The notes beneath the pieces are model-generated. The model was given only the letters and a program-made list of their open reading frames with translations. It had not been told where the DNA came from and searched no databases. The position numbers and the translations under genes were made by a program. From the NCBI RefSeq assembly GCF_016862895.1, contig NZ_BONV01000004.1:1-64000 (forward strand): a stretch of 64,000 nt of DNA, in the 5' to 3' direction. Positions 17,687 to 27,148 of this stretch are shown piece by piece. Every line of letters begins with the position of its first letter. The first letter of the stretch is position 1. The DNA is from Planotetraspora kaengkrachanensis. GTDB taxonomy: Bacteria > Actinomycetota > Actinomycetes > Streptosporangiales > Streptosporangiaceae.

Positions 17687-18838
17687 ATGAGCGACATCAA
17701 GGCGGCGTTGCGGCGGCAGCACATCGAGACGCCTTCCTGGGCGTATGCCAACAGCGGCACGCGGTTCAAGGTGTTCGCCCAGGAGGGCGTCCCCCGCGAC
17801 CCGTACGAGAAGCTCGCCGACGCCGCCCAGGTGCACGCGTTCACGGGGGTGGCGCCGACGGTGGCCCTGCACATCCCGTGGGACAAGGTCGACGACTACG
17901 CAGACCTCGCCCGGCACGCGACCGACCTGGGCGTGCGGATCGGGGCCATCAACTCCAACGTGTTCCAGGACGACGCCTATCGGCTCGGCAGCGTCACCAA
18001 TCCCGACCCGGCGGTGCGGCGCAAGGCGCTCGACCACCTGCTGGAGTGCGTGGACATCATGGACCAGACCGGGTCGGACACCCTCAAGCTGTGGTTCTCC
18101 GACGGCACGAACTATCCCGGCCAGGACGACATCCGTTCGCGGCAGGACCGGCTGGCCGAGGCGCTGTCCGCCGTCTACGACCGGCTCGGCGACGACCAGC
18201 GCTTCCTGCTGGAGTACAAGCTCTTCGAGCCGGCGTTCTACGTGACCGACGTGCCCGACTGGGGAACCGCCTACGCCCACTGCGTCCGCCTCGGACCGAA
18301 GGCGCAGGTGGTCGTGGACACCGGGCACCACGCACCGGGGACGAACATCGAGTTCATCGTGGCGTTCCTGCTGCGGGAGGGGAAACTCGGCGGCTTCGAC
18401 TTCAACTCCCGGTTCTACGCCGACGACGACCTGATGGTCGGCGCGGCCGACCCGTTCCAGCTGTTCAGGATCATGTACGAGGTGATCCGCGGCGGCGGGT
18501 ACACGTCCGACGTGGCGTTCATGCTCGACCAGTGCCACAACATCGAGCCCAAGATCCCCGGCCAGATCCGCTCGGTCATGAACGTGCAGGAGGCCACCGC
18601 CAAGGCGCTGCTCGTCGACGCCGACGCACTGGCCGCCGCGCAGGCGGAGGGTGACGTGCTCGGCGCCAACGCGGTGCTGATGGACGCCTACAACACCGAC
18701 GTCCGCCCGATCCTCGCCGAACTGCGCCAGGAGATGGGACTGGACCCCGACCCGATGAAGGCCTACGCCCGCTCGGGCTACTTCGAGAAGATCCGGACCG
18801 AACGCGTGGGCGGCACGCAGGCCGGCTGGGGCGCCTGA
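17687..18838 (+). CDS. rhaI: L-rhamnose isomerase
   Basis: Converts L-rhamnose to L-rhamnulose; cytosolic, metal dependent. The 383 residues fit the TIM-barrel rhamnose isomerase type found in actinobacteria and rhizobia (xylose-isomerase-like), not the longer E. coli RhaA. Expected metal ligands appear in LLEYKLFEPAF (Glu), VVVDTGHHAPGTNIE (Asp/His) and DFNSRFYADDDLM (Asp). The N-terminal KVFAQEGVPRDPYEKLADA is typical. The ribosome-binding site is GGGGA before ATG. It sits between mutarotase and aldolase genes, completing the pathway. Confidence 0.92.
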   Translation: MSDIKAALRRQHIETPSWAYANSGTRFKVFAQEGVPRDPYEKLADAAQVHAFTGVAPTVALHIPWDKVDDYADLARHATDLGVRIGAINSNVFQDDAYRLGSVTNPDPAVRRKALDHLLECVDIMDQTGSDTLKLWFSDGTNYPGQDDIRSRQDRLAEALSAVYDRLGDDQRFLLEYKLFEPAFYVTDVPDWGTAYAHCVRLGPKAQVVVDTGHHAPGTNIEFIVAFLLREGKLGGFDFNSRFYADDDLMVGAADPFQLFRIMYEVIRGGGYTSDVAFMLDQCHNIEPKIPGQIRSVMNVQEATAKALLVDADALAAAQAEGDVLGANAVLMDAYNTDVRPILAELRQEMGLDPDPMKAYARSGYFEKIRTERVGGTQAGWGA

Positions 18839-18871
18839 CCAGCGCGTTTCAGCGATATAGGGGGAAATATC

Positions 18872-20920
18872 ATGACCATGCCGGTTGAGCAGCTGCTTCA
18901 GCGCGCGCACGCTCTCGGGGCGGATCCGCGCAACACCAACTTCGCCGGGGGCAACGCCTCCGCCAAGGGCGAGGCCGTCGACCCCGTCACGGGCACCGCC
19001 GTCGAGCTCATGTGGGTCAAGGGGTCGGGCGGCGACCTCGGCACGCTCACCGAGGCGGGCCTCGCCGTACTCAGGCTGGACAGGCTGCGTGCGCTGACCG
19101 CCGTCTACCCGGGCGTCGAGCGCGAGGACGAGATGGTCGCGGCCTTCGAATTCTGCGCCTTCGGCAAGGGAGGCGCGGCGCCGTCCATCGACACGGCCAT
19201 GCACGGTCTGCTCGACGCGGCGCACGTCGACCACCTCCACCCCGACGCGGGCATCGCGATCGCGGCCGCCGCCGACGGCGAAGAACTCACCCGGCGGATC
19301 TACGGCGACCGGGTGGTGTGGGTTCCGTGGCGACGGCCCGGTTTCCAGCTCGGCCTCGACATCGCCGGGATCAAGGCGGCCAACCCGCAGGCGGTGGGCG
19401 TCATCCTGGGCGGTCACGGCATCACCGCCTGGGGTGAGACGTCGGCGGAGTGCGAGGCCAACTCGCTGTGGATGATCCGCACCGCTGAGGCGTACATCGC
19501 CGGTTACGGCGCGCCCGAGCCGTTCGGGCCGGTCAGGCCGGGTTACGAACCGCCGGCCGACGACGTGAGGCGCGAGCGCGCCGCCGCCCTGTTCCCGGTG
19601 GTCCGTGGCTTGTGCTCGACCGACGCTCCCCAGGTGGGCCACTACACCGCGACCCCCGAAGTGCTGGACTTCCTCGCCCGCGAGCGGCATCCCGAGCTCG
19701 CCGCGCTCGGCACGTCGTGCCCGGACCACTTCCTGCGGACCAAGGTCGCCCCGCTGGTCGTCGACCTCCCGGCCGACGCTCCCGTGGAGGACGTGATCGG
19801 CCGCCTCAAAGAACTGCACGCCGCCTACCGCGAGGCCTACCGGGCCTACTACGAGCGGTACGCCACCGAGAGCTCTCCCGCGATGCGCGGCGCCGACCCG
19901 GCGATCGTGCTCGTGCCGGGCGTCGGCATGTTCTCCTTCGGCAAGGACAAGCAGACCGCCCGGGTGGCAGGCGAGTTCTACGTCAACGCGATCAACGTGA
20001 TGCGCGGCGCGGAGGCGCTGTCCACGTACGCCCCGATCGAGGAGTCGGAGAAGTTCCGGATCGAGTACTGGGAGCTCGAGGAGGCCAAGCTGCGCCGCAT
20101 GCCGCCGCCCAAGCCCCTGGCCACACGGGTCGCGCTGGTCACGGGTGGCGGCTCGGGCATCGGGGCGGCGACGGCCCGGCGGCTGGCCGCCGAGGGAGCC
20201 TGCGTGGTCGTCGCCGACCGTGACTTCGCCGCCGCTGAGAAGATCGCCGCGGAGATCGGGGCCAGGGCCCACCGGCCCGAGGACGTCGCGACAGCCGTAC
20301 AGGTCGACGTCATCGACGAGGCGCAGATCGTCTCCGCTGTACGACAGGCGGTGCTGGCCTTCGGCGGCATCGACCTGATCGTCAACAACGCGGGGCTGTC
20401 GCTGTCGCGGTCCCTGCTGGAGACCACGGCGGACGACTGGGACCGCCAGCACGACGTCATGGCGCGCGGCTCGTTTCTCGTCACCCGGGAGAGCGCCCGT
20501 GTGATGATCGCGCAGCGCATGGGCGGCGACGTCGTCTACATCGCATCCAAGAACTCCGTGTTCGCCGGGCCAAACAACGTGGCGTACGGCGCGGCCAAGG
20601 CCGACCAGGCCCACCAGGTGCGGCTGCTCGCGGCCGAGCTGGGAGAGCACGGCATCCGGGTGAACGGGATCAACCCGGACGGCGTGGTCCGCGGTTCGGG
20701 CATCTTCGCGTCTGGGTGGGGGGCCAACCGCGCGGCCGTGTACGGCGTGCCGGAGGAGAAGCTCGGCGAGTTCTACGCCCAGCGGACGCTGCTCAAGCGC
20801 GAGGTGCTCCCCGAGCACATCGCCGCCGCCGTCTTCGCCCTCACCGGAGGGGACCTCTCCCTCACCACGGGCATGCACGTCCCCGTGGACGCCGGAGTCC
20901 CCGCCGCCTTCCTCCGCTGA
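18872..20920 (+). CDS. rhaD: Bifunctional rhamnulose-1-phosphate aldolase / lactaldehyde dehydrogenase
   Basis: A 682-residue fusion. Residues 1 to about 400 form a class II aldolase domain with the zinc motif HVDHLHPDAG and a later GHGITAWG. They cleave L-rhamnulose-1-phosphate to dihydroxyacetone phosphate and L-lactaldehyde. The rest is a short-chain dehydrogenase with nucleotide motif VTGGGSGIGAATARRL, the NNAG motif and catalytic YGAAK, oxidising lactaldehyde to lactate (known for the RhaEW/YuxG-like family). The start follows TAGGGGGAAATATC. It is the last gene of the rightward operon, so the pathway from uptake to central metabolites is complete within the locus. Confidence 0.92.
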   Translation: MTMPVEQLLQRAHALGADPRNTNFAGGNASAKGEAVDPVTGTAVELMWVKGSGGDLGTLTEAGLAVLRLDRLRALTAVYPGVEREDEMVAAFEFCAFGKGGAAPSIDTAMHGLLDAAHVDHLHPDAGIAIAAAADGEELTRRIYGDRVVWVPWRRPGFQLGLDIAGIKAANPQAVGVILGGHGITAWGETSAECEANSLWMIRTAEAYIAGYGAPEPFGPVRPGYEPPADDVRRERAAALFPVVRGLCSTDAPQVGHYTATPEVLDFLARERHPELAALGTSCPDHFLRTKVAPLVVDLPADAPVEDVIGRLKELHAAYREAYRAYYERYATESSPAMRGADPAIVLVPGVGMFSFGKDKQTARVAGEFYVNAINVMRGAEALSTYAPIEESEKFRIEYWELEEAKLRRMPPPKPLATRVALVTGGGSGIGAATARRLAAEGACVVVADRDFAAAEKIAAEIGARAHRPEDVATAVQVDVIDEAQIVSAVRQAVLAFGGIDLIVNNAGLSLSRSLLETTADDWDRQHDVMARGSFLVTRESARVMIAQRMGGDVVYIASKNSVFAGPNNVAYGAAKADQAHQVRLLAAELGEHGIRVNGINPDGVVRGSGIFASGWGANRAAVYGVPEEKLGEFYAQRTLLKREVLPEHIAAAVFALTGGDLSLTTGMHVPVDAGVPAAFLR

Positions 20921-21382
20921 CTTGAGTGGCCGGGGGCCGGGGGCCGGGGGCGGGAGGTTGGAGGCCGGCTGAAGCTGATGGCGTGATCATGCACAGGCTC
21001 GAGCCCGTACGGCCTGGCCTGCGCAAACACCATTCGTGATCATGCGCAGATTCGGCAGAGGGGTGCCTGAAGTGGTGAAACGCAATTCGTGATCATGCAA
21101 TGGGCGGCGCTGCCGACTCGGCCTTCACCAGCTGGGCGGTGGCGCGTTGAGCTTCATCGGTCAGGCGCTCGGGCGGGTCGCACCATACAGGTCTGCTGCA
21201 GTGCATGATCACGAAACGTGTTCGGGCAGGTCACGCGATGTGTCCCAGAATCCGTGCATGATCACGCTGGGAGAACGCGCAGGCCAGGCCGTACCCACCC
21301 GAATCCGTGCATGATCACGCCCAGGGGTTTGTGCGTATGAAGCATCCCCAGGGGTTTCTATGCGTGATCACGCGGGGTTTTG
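20921..21382. repeat. Gene-free spacer with a mirrored TGATCATGC repeat array
   Basis: This 462-bp stretch between the converging rhaD and LuxR genes has no credible gene. It starts with G-rich 7-bp repeats (GGCCGGG). TGATCATGC then occurs at 20984, 21037 and 21090, and its reverse complement GCATGATCA at 21203, 21256 and 21309, with a variant palindrome GCGTGATCACGC at 21362. A perfect 18-bp inverted repeat (21007-21024 with 21277-21294) links the two halves. Copies within each half are 53 bp apart. It could act as a bidirectional terminator, protein-binding array or structured repeat unit. Confidence 0.75.
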
Positions 21383-23719
21383 TCACGCGGGGTCTTGGTC
21401 GGCTTTTTGGGCTGTCATCCAGGCGGCGATCTGGGCGCGTGAGGTGTAGCCCAGCTTGGCCAGGATGTGCTCGACATGGCCTTCCGCGGTCCGCTGGGCG
21501 ACCACGAGGGCGGCGGCGATCTCCTTGTTGCTCAATCCCTGGGCGATCAGCTCGGCGATCTCCAGTTCACGCGCGGTCAGCGGCGAAGCCGCGGAGGCGG
21601 CCGTCTCCGGTTCCTCGCCCGCCCGCTCGCCACCGAGCGCCTCCGCGACGGCCTCTTCCAGCGTCAACCGGCCGCCCTGCTGCATCGCGCGGGCGAGTCT
21701 CTTGGCACCGAGCTGACCGGTGAGGGCGGCGACGCACTCCTCGTGCTGCTCGACGTACCGTCCCATCCGCAACGTGGAGACGCCGACCGTTTGGGCGATG
21801 GCGTCGGCCGCGCCGAGCATGCGGGCCGCCTTCGGATGGTGCCCTTCCGCGGCGAGGATCCAGGCGAGGACCTCGACGGCGGTCGCCAGGCTCAGCCTGT
21901 CGTCGAACGCCCGGCCGAGGACCAGACTCTCCCGCGCCGCGGCCGTCGCCCGCTCGTTCTCGCCCTGCCGCCACAGATGGATGGCGAATATCGCCAGGGT
22001 CCAGGCGCGGCACCAGCTCTCCTCGTGATCGGCGGACCACGCGAGACCCCGTTCGAACAGGTCGCCCGCGCGCGCCGGATCCCCGAGGCAGCCGGTCGCG
22101 TCCGCCAGAGCGAGAAGCGCGATCGCGACCGCGAAGCCGTCTCCGGCGGCGGTGAGCAGGGTGACGGCCTCCTCGAGGAGCGGAACGGCGCCCTCGAAGT
22201 CGCCGCGGTTGTGCGCGGCCTTGCCGGAGATCAGGCGCACCTGGGACAGGCTCACCGGATCATCCAGCTCGCGGGCCAGGCCGGTGGCCTCCTCCAGCAG
22301 CGGCTCGCCCGCTGGGGCGTCCCCCTGGGTGAAGGCCAGCCAGGCCGCGGTGCACAACGCCCGCGCGCGGGCCTCGGTGCGGCCGGGTTCCGCTTCGAGC
22401 ATGCGGCCGATCCAGTGGCGGCCCTGGATGAACAGTGAATTGGGCAGCCAGTGCGGCCGGTGCAGGTCGGTGGCCATCCGGAGCCCGGTCGCGGCCTCGC
22501 CGGGCTCTCGCAGGCAGAACTCCAGTGCGGCCCGGAGATTGTCCTGTTCGAGCTTGAGCCGGGTGTACCAGGCGACCTGCCGGGGGCCGAACCACTCCGC
22601 CGCCGCCTGATCCGTGAGCCGCAGGTAGAAGTCCCGATGCCGGCGTGCCAGCGCCCGGTGCTCGTCCGGTCCACCGTCACGGGCCCTGGCGAACGCGCGC
22701 AGGGTCTCCAGCAGGCGGTACCTGACGTCGCCCGTGTGCTCCTCCCTGAGCAGCAACGACTTGTCCACCACGCCGTCGAGGAGATCGAGGACGTCCTCCC
22801 GCGCGATGCCGTCGCCCGAGCAGACGGCCTCGGCGGCCTCCAGGTCGAAGTTGCCGGGGAAGACCGACATGCGCGTCCACAACATCTGCTCCGCGGGTGA
22901 CAACAACTGGAAGCTCCAGTCGATCAGCGCGTGCAGGGTCCGCTGACGCGGCACCGCCGTACGGCTCCCGCCGGTGAGCCAGCGGTAACGATCGTCGAGG
23001 CGCTCGACCAGCCCGCGCACCGACAACGTCCGCAGCCGGACGGCGGCGAGTTCGATCGCGAGGGGGATGCCGTCCAGCCGGCGGCAGAGGGCGGCCACGT
23101 CATCGCGGTTGCCGTCGTCGAGGGTGAATCCGGGCAGCACGGCGGCCGCGCGCTCGATGAAGAGGGTGACCGCGTCGTAGCGCTCCAGGGCCTTCAGCGT
23201 CCGGGCGCCGTCCCCTTCTGGCACCGGGAGGGGCGCGACCCGCATGACGCGCTCACCCATGATCCCGAGTGACTGCCGGCTCGTCGCGAGGATCCGAAGC
23301 TCCGGGATGCCGCGCAGGAGGGTGTCGGCGAGCGCGGCCACGGCGTCCAGCAGATGCTCGCAGTTGTCGAGGACGAGCAGCGTCCGGCGGGAGGCGAGGA
23401 ACTCCGACAGCGCACGCACGGGATGCCCGGCGGTCTGGTCGCGCAGGCCCACGGTCGTCGCGACCGTCTCACCCACCAGGGCGGGATCGTCGAGCGCGCC
23501 CAGGTCGGCCAGCCAGACCTCGTCGAACGCCCGATGTTGCTCGAACGCGGCCCGGAGCGCGAGCCGGGTCTTGCCGACTCCGCCCACGCCGGTGAGGGTC
23601 ACCAGGCGTGAGACCGACAGGAGCCGCCTGATCTCCGCGAGCTCGTGTCTGCGGCCCACGAAGCTCGTCATGTCGGCGGGAAGGTTGCCGACCTGCCGCG
23701 CGAACGCCGTACCGGCCAT
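21383..23719 (-). CDS. STAND-type LuxR-family regulator A
   Basis: A 778-residue transcription factor. A P-loop NTPase sits at the N-terminus (TLTGVGGVGKTRLALRAA near residue 40) with a Walker B-like LLVLDNCEHLLDAV. A winged-helix/TPR-like middle follows, then a C-terminal LuxR DNA-binding domain (PLTARELEIAELIAQGLSN, then RTAEGHVEHILAKLG). AfsR-like ATPase fused to LuxR HTH is common in actinobacteria; inducers are usually unknown. It is a close paralogue of the divergent neighbour, with 121 bp between their starts. Confidence 0.85.
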   Translation of the reverse strand: MAGTAFARQVGNLPADMTSFVGRRHELAEIRRLLSVSRLVTLTGVGGVGKTRLALRAAFEQHRAFDEVWLADLGALDDPALVGETVATTVGLRDQTAGHPVRALSEFLASRRTLLVLDNCEHLLDAVAALADTLLRGIPELRILATSRQSLGIMGERVMRVAPLPVPEGDGARTLKALERYDAVTLFIERAAAVLPGFTLDDGNRDDVAALCRRLDGIPLAIELAAVRLRTLSVRGLVERLDDRYRWLTGGSRTAVPRQRTLHALIDWSFQLLSPAEQMLWTRMSVFPGNFDLEAAEAVCSGDGIAREDVLDLLDGVVDKSLLLREEHTGDVRYRLLETLRAFARARDGGPDEHRALARRHRDFYLRLTDQAAAEWFGPRQVAWYTRLKLEQDNLRAALEFCLREPGEAATGLRMATDLHRPHWLPNSLFIQGRHWIGRMLEAEPGRTEARARALCTAAWLAFTQGDAPAGEPLLEEATGLARELDDPVSLSQVRLISGKAAHNRGDFEGAVPLLEEAVTLLTAAGDGFAVAIALLALADATGCLGDPARAGDLFERGLAWSADHEESWCRAWTLAIFAIHLWRQGENERATAAARESLVLGRAFDDRLSLATAVEVLAWILAAEGHHPKAARMLGAADAIAQTVGVSTLRMGRYVEQHEECVAALTGQLGAKRLARAMQQGGRLTLEEAVAEALGGERAGEEPETAASAASPLTARELEIAELIAQGLSNKEIAAALVVAQRTAEGHVEHILAKLGYTSRAQIAAWMTAQKADQDPA

Positions 23720-23840
23720 GATTTTTAACGCTAGGCGGCGGAAAGTGCCTGGTCAAACCCGATCAGCATGGTTTGGGACAGAAATGTACCCTGAATATGG
23801 CAGGGCATAATTCGCACGAGATCGGGGTGCCGACAGCGGT

Positions 23841-26192
23841 ATGACCGCGGTACTACCGGGGGGCTCGACGCGGCGGCCCTCGGGGCTGCCCGCCGAGGTG
23901 ACGAGTTTCGTGGGACGTCGGCACGAGATGGCCGAGGTCCGTCGGCTGCTGTCCGCCACTCGCGTCGTGACCCTCACTGGCGTGGGCGGAGTGGGCAAGA
24001 CCCGGCTGGCGCTGCGCGCGGCCGCCGAAGCGCGCAGGCAGTTCCCCGACGGCGTCTGGCTGGTCGACCTCGCCGGCCTGGACGATCCCGACCTGCTCGA
24101 GCAGACGGTCGCGGAGGGGCTGGAGATCCGCGACTACTCCCCGGTGCCCCCGCTGGATCTCATCGTCGACCACCTCGCGGGCAGGCAGGCGCTGATCGTC
24201 CTCGACAACTGCGAGCACCTGCTGGCTGAATGCGCCGTCCTCGTGGACGCGCTGGTCCGGGCCCTTCCCGAGCTTCGCGTCCTGGCGACGAGCAGGCAGC
24301 CGCTCGGCATCGCCTGCGAGCAGACGCTCAACCTCGCCCCGTTGCCGGTCCGCGAGGCCTCGCCGCTGGCGTCCGACGTTCTGGTGGAGTCTGACGCCAT
24401 CCAGTTGTTCGCCGAGCGCGCGGCGGCCGTGGTGCCGGACTTCGAGGTGACTCCGAGCAACCAGGAGGTCGTCGCGGCGATCTGCCGCCGGCTCGACGGC
24501 CTGCCCCTCGCCATCGAGCTCGCGGCCGCCCGGCTGCGCGCCCTGTCGGTGGAGCAGGTCCTCACCCGCCTGGACGACCGGTTCCGCCTGCTCACCTCGG
24601 GATCGAGGGTGGCGCTGCCCCGTCAGCGGACGCTCCGGGCGCTGATGGACTGGAGCTACGAGTTGTGCACGGAACAGGAGAGGCTCCTGTGGCAGCGGGT
24701 CTCGGTGTTCGCGGGCGGTCTGGACCTCGAGGCCGCCGAGGAGGTGTGCTCGGGTGACGGCATCCCCAAGGGGGACGTGCTCGACGTGGTGACCGGCCTG
24801 GTGGACAAGTCGGTGCTCGCCAGGGAGGAGCAGCGCGGAGCGGTCCGCTACCGCCTGCTGGACACGGTCCGGCAGTACGGCAGGGAACGCCTCCTCGCCA
24901 CCGGCAAGGAGCCCGCGCTGCGGCGCCGGCACTGCGATCATTACCGGGGCCTGGCCGCCCGCGCGCGCGCCGAGCTGTTCGGGCCCGCGCAGGTGGAGTG
25001 GTTCACGCACCTGTCGACCGAACACGCCAACCTGCGCACCGCCCTCGAGTACTGCTTCGCGGAGCCGATCCGGTGCGCCGAGGGACTCGCGATGACGACC
25101 GACCTGCTCTACCACTGGATCAGCGGCTACTACCTCGGAGAGGGCAGGCGCTGGCTGGAGGAGGGCCTGGTCACGGAAACGGCCCCGGACGAGGGCAGGG
25201 GCAGGGCGTTGTGGGCCGCGGCCTGGGTCGCCCTCATCCAGGCGGACGTCCCGTCGGCCGCCGCGCTGATCGAGGAGGCCGGGGCGGTGGCGGAGTCGCT
25301 CGGGTCCGAGAGCCTGCTCGCCTACGTCACCCTTTTCCAGGGCATGGTCGCGACCTGCCGCGGGGAGGCCGAGACCTCGATCAAGCTGCACCATGAGGCG
25401 GTGGACCGGCAGCGGAGCGCCGGGGATCCGCTCGGGCTCGCGCTCGCGCTCATCCGGCTGTCCCTCGTGCACTCCGTCGTGGGGGAGGACGTGCTGGCGG
25501 TCTCCGACGCAGAAGAGGCCGTGGCGATCTGCGACGCCCACGGGGAGAAGTGGCACCGGGCGTACGCGACGGCGGCCCTGGGCATCGGGGTCTGGCGACT
25601 CGGGGACGCCCGGCGGGCCACGGCGCTGGAGAAGGAGAGCCTCAGGTTCAACGACGCGCTCGACGACGCGCTCGGGGTCGCGATCGGCCTGGAGACTCTG
25701 GCCTGGATCGCCGCGGGCGAGGGACGGTTCGAGCGGGCCGCCCGGCTGCTCGGTGTGCTGAAGGGGGTGTGGGGTGTGCTCGGCGCCCCGCTGTCGGGAT
25801 TCGGCCACCTCGCCTGCTATCACGACGAGTGTGAGGCGCTGACTCTGCGGGCGCTGGGAGAGCAGGACTTCCGGGCCGCGGTCAGGGACGGCGCCGCGTT
25901 GCCGTACGAAGAGGTGATCACGTACGCGTTGCAGGAGGAGGCGATCGGCGCGAAGCCGGTGGAGCCGACGGCTCGGCTGGCCCCGCTGACGCGGAGGGAG
26001 ACGGAGATCGCCGAGCTCGTCTCACAGGGGCTCAGTAACAAGGAGATCGCGGCGGCGCTGGTGATCTCACAGCGCACGGCCGAGGGGCATATCGAGCACA
26101 TCTTGAACAAGCTGGGGTTCAACTCGCGGGCGCAGGTCGCCGCGTGGCTCAGTGAGCGGAGGGGGTACGCGCGGGCAGTTCGAACCACATGA
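23841..26192 (+). CDS. STAND-type LuxR-family regulator B
   Basis: A 783-residue paralogue of the gene on its left, with the same order of parts: SFVGRRHEMAEVRRLL, P-loop GVGGVGKTRLALRAAAE, LIVLDNCEHLLAE, a long helical-repeat region and a C-terminal LuxR helix-turn-helix (LTRRETEIAELVSQGLSN, then RTAEGHIEHILNKLGF). The two probably arose by duplication and inversion. An inverted repeat CCCTG-AATATGG-CAGGG near 23786-23802 in the shared promoter could be a common operator. The ribosome-binding site is weak. Its 3' end overlaps the convergent ATPase gene by 44 bp. Confidence 0.85.
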   Translation: MTAVLPGGSTRRPSGLPAEVTSFVGRRHEMAEVRRLLSATRVVTLTGVGGVGKTRLALRAAAEARRQFPDGVWLVDLAGLDDPDLLEQTVAEGLEIRDYSPVPPLDLIVDHLAGRQALIVLDNCEHLLAECAVLVDALVRALPELRVLATSRQPLGIACEQTLNLAPLPVREASPLASDVLVESDAIQLFAERAAAVVPDFEVTPSNQEVVAAICRRLDGLPLAIELAAARLRALSVEQVLTRLDDRFRLLTSGSRVALPRQRTLRALMDWSYELCTEQERLLWQRVSVFAGGLDLEAAEEVCSGDGIPKGDVLDVVTGLVDKSVLAREEQRGAVRYRLLDTVRQYGRERLLATGKEPALRRRHCDHYRGLAARARAELFGPAQVEWFTHLSTEHANLRTALEYCFAEPIRCAEGLAMTTDLLYHWISGYYLGEGRRWLEEGLVTETAPDEGRGRALWAAAWVALIQADVPSAAALIEEAGAVAESLGSESLLAYVTLFQGMVATCRGEAETSIKLHHEAVDRQRSAGDPLGLALALIRLSLVHSVVGEDVLAVSDAEEAVAICDAHGEKWHRAYATAALGIGVWRLGDARRATALEKESLRFNDALDDALGVAIGLETLAWIAAGEGRFERAARLLGVLKGVWGVLGAPLSGFGHLACYHDECEALTLRALGEQDFRAAVRDGAALPYEEVITYALQEEAIGAKPVEPTARLAPLTRRETEIAELVSQGLSNKEIAAALVISQRTAEGHIEHILNKLGFNSRAQVAAWLSERRGYARAVRTT

Positions 26193-26529
26193 CCTTGCCG
26201 GTGGGCGTGCGGGTTCCGCCCCAGCAGCAGGCCAGGGTGTCGAGCAGGCAGAGGCCGCGGCCGCCCTCGTCGTCGTGTCCTGCGCAGTACGCGCTCGGCA
26301 GTACGGTGCCCGCGTCCTCGACCTCGCAGCGCAGGAGGCCCTCGACGGCCGAGAGCGTCAGTCCGACCGGTCCGTGCGCGTGACACAGGGCGTTGGTGAC
26401 CAGTTCGCTGACGAGCAACTCGGCGACGTCGGTGACGTTTTCCATGCCCCAGGCCGCTAGCCGGTCGCGGGTGAGTCGCCGTGCCCTGGCGACGGAACGG
26501 GTGTTGGCCGCCAGCGGCCAGAACGACAT
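26149..26529 (-). CDS. RsbW-like ATP-binding protein (HATPase_c)
   Basis: A 126-residue serine-kinase/anti-sigma-type GHKL ATPase. It has the N-box LLVSELVTNALCHAHG, the G1-type EVEDAG and a final GGRGLCLLDTLACCWG. Streptomycetes and relatives carry dozens of such single-domain proteins, some of which modulate sigma factors through anti-anti-sigma partners. The ATG at 26529 is chosen for its GAGG at good spacing; an ATG at 26553 would add eight residues. The last codons overlap the end of the LuxR gene. No partner anti-anti-sigma gene is next to it. Confidence 0.75.
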   Translation of the reverse strand: MSFWPLAANTRSVARARRLTRDRLAAWGMENVTDVAELLVSELVTNALCHAHGPVGLTLSAVEGLLRCEVEDAGTVLPSAYCAGHDDEGGRGLCLLDTLACCWGGTRTPTGKVMWFELPARTPSAH

Positions 26530-26699
26530 TTGCACCTCGGGTCCTTCAACCATGATCACACGATGCCGGCGGCGGGTGGCCGTCCACCGCTCTCTGGCGG
26601 CGGTGCGCCGCTCGTCACGGACGGGTGAGAAGCACATGGACGTTCCCATGCGCCATGGCGGGCTTCCCGCCTTGGCGTGATGAGACGTCATGACGTTAC

Positions 26700-26894
26700 T
26701 CATGCCGCGACGCCGACGCTCGCACGGTGGGCCGGGATGCTGCTTCCGTCGGGCAGGAGCTCGCCGGTGTCGTCGAAGAGGACGACGCCGTTGCACAGGA
26801 GACCCCATCCCTGCTCGGGGTGGAAGGCGACCAGGTGGGCCGCCTCACGATCGGAGGCGGTGGCGGGAGGGCACGGAGGCTGGTGCTGGCACAT
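26700..26894 (-). CDS. DUF5999 family protein
   Basis: A 64-residue protein starting MCQHQPPCP, followed by SDREAAHLVAFHPEQGWGLLCNG and DDTGELLPDG. This is the pattern of the actinobacterial DUF5999 family, found next to regulatory ATPases and developmental genes. The CQHQPPC start with two close cysteines and a His suggests metal binding, which is inference. AAGGGA eight bases before the ATG supports the start. It lies about 170 bp upstream of the RsbW-like ATPase gene on the same strand and may be cotranscribed. Function unknown. Confidence 0.8.
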   Translation of the reverse strand: MCQHQPPCPPATASDREAAHLVAFHPEQGWGLLCNGVVLFDDTGELLPDGSSIPAHRASVGVAA

Positions 26895-27148
26895 GATTCG
26901 TTCCCTTTGTCCTCGCTGAGGTTAGATGGGACTTTCTTGACGACGTTTTCAGCATCTCCCGTCCGAGTGCTGGAAGAGCACGGGGAAAACCCCCGTATCG
27001 GTACCCATTCCGCCCTACGTAGGTAGTGCGTATCCCTGGACGGGCCCCGCAACGTAGATCCTTTTCCTCCTCTCGGCCCCGATTTCGCCAGTTTCTGGGC
27101 ATTTTGGGGGTTCCAGTGGAGGGCAAAGGGCTCATTAGAGTTGGCCGT

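Noticed and set aside
17444-20878. 1144-codon minus-strand frame across the rhamnose genes
   Set aside because: It is a shadow of four well-supported genes, with no recognisable domain.
20984-21370. CRISPR-like array in the rhaD/LuxR spacer
   Set aside because: Repeats are only 9-12 bp, reverse orientation halfway and have no cas genes nearby.
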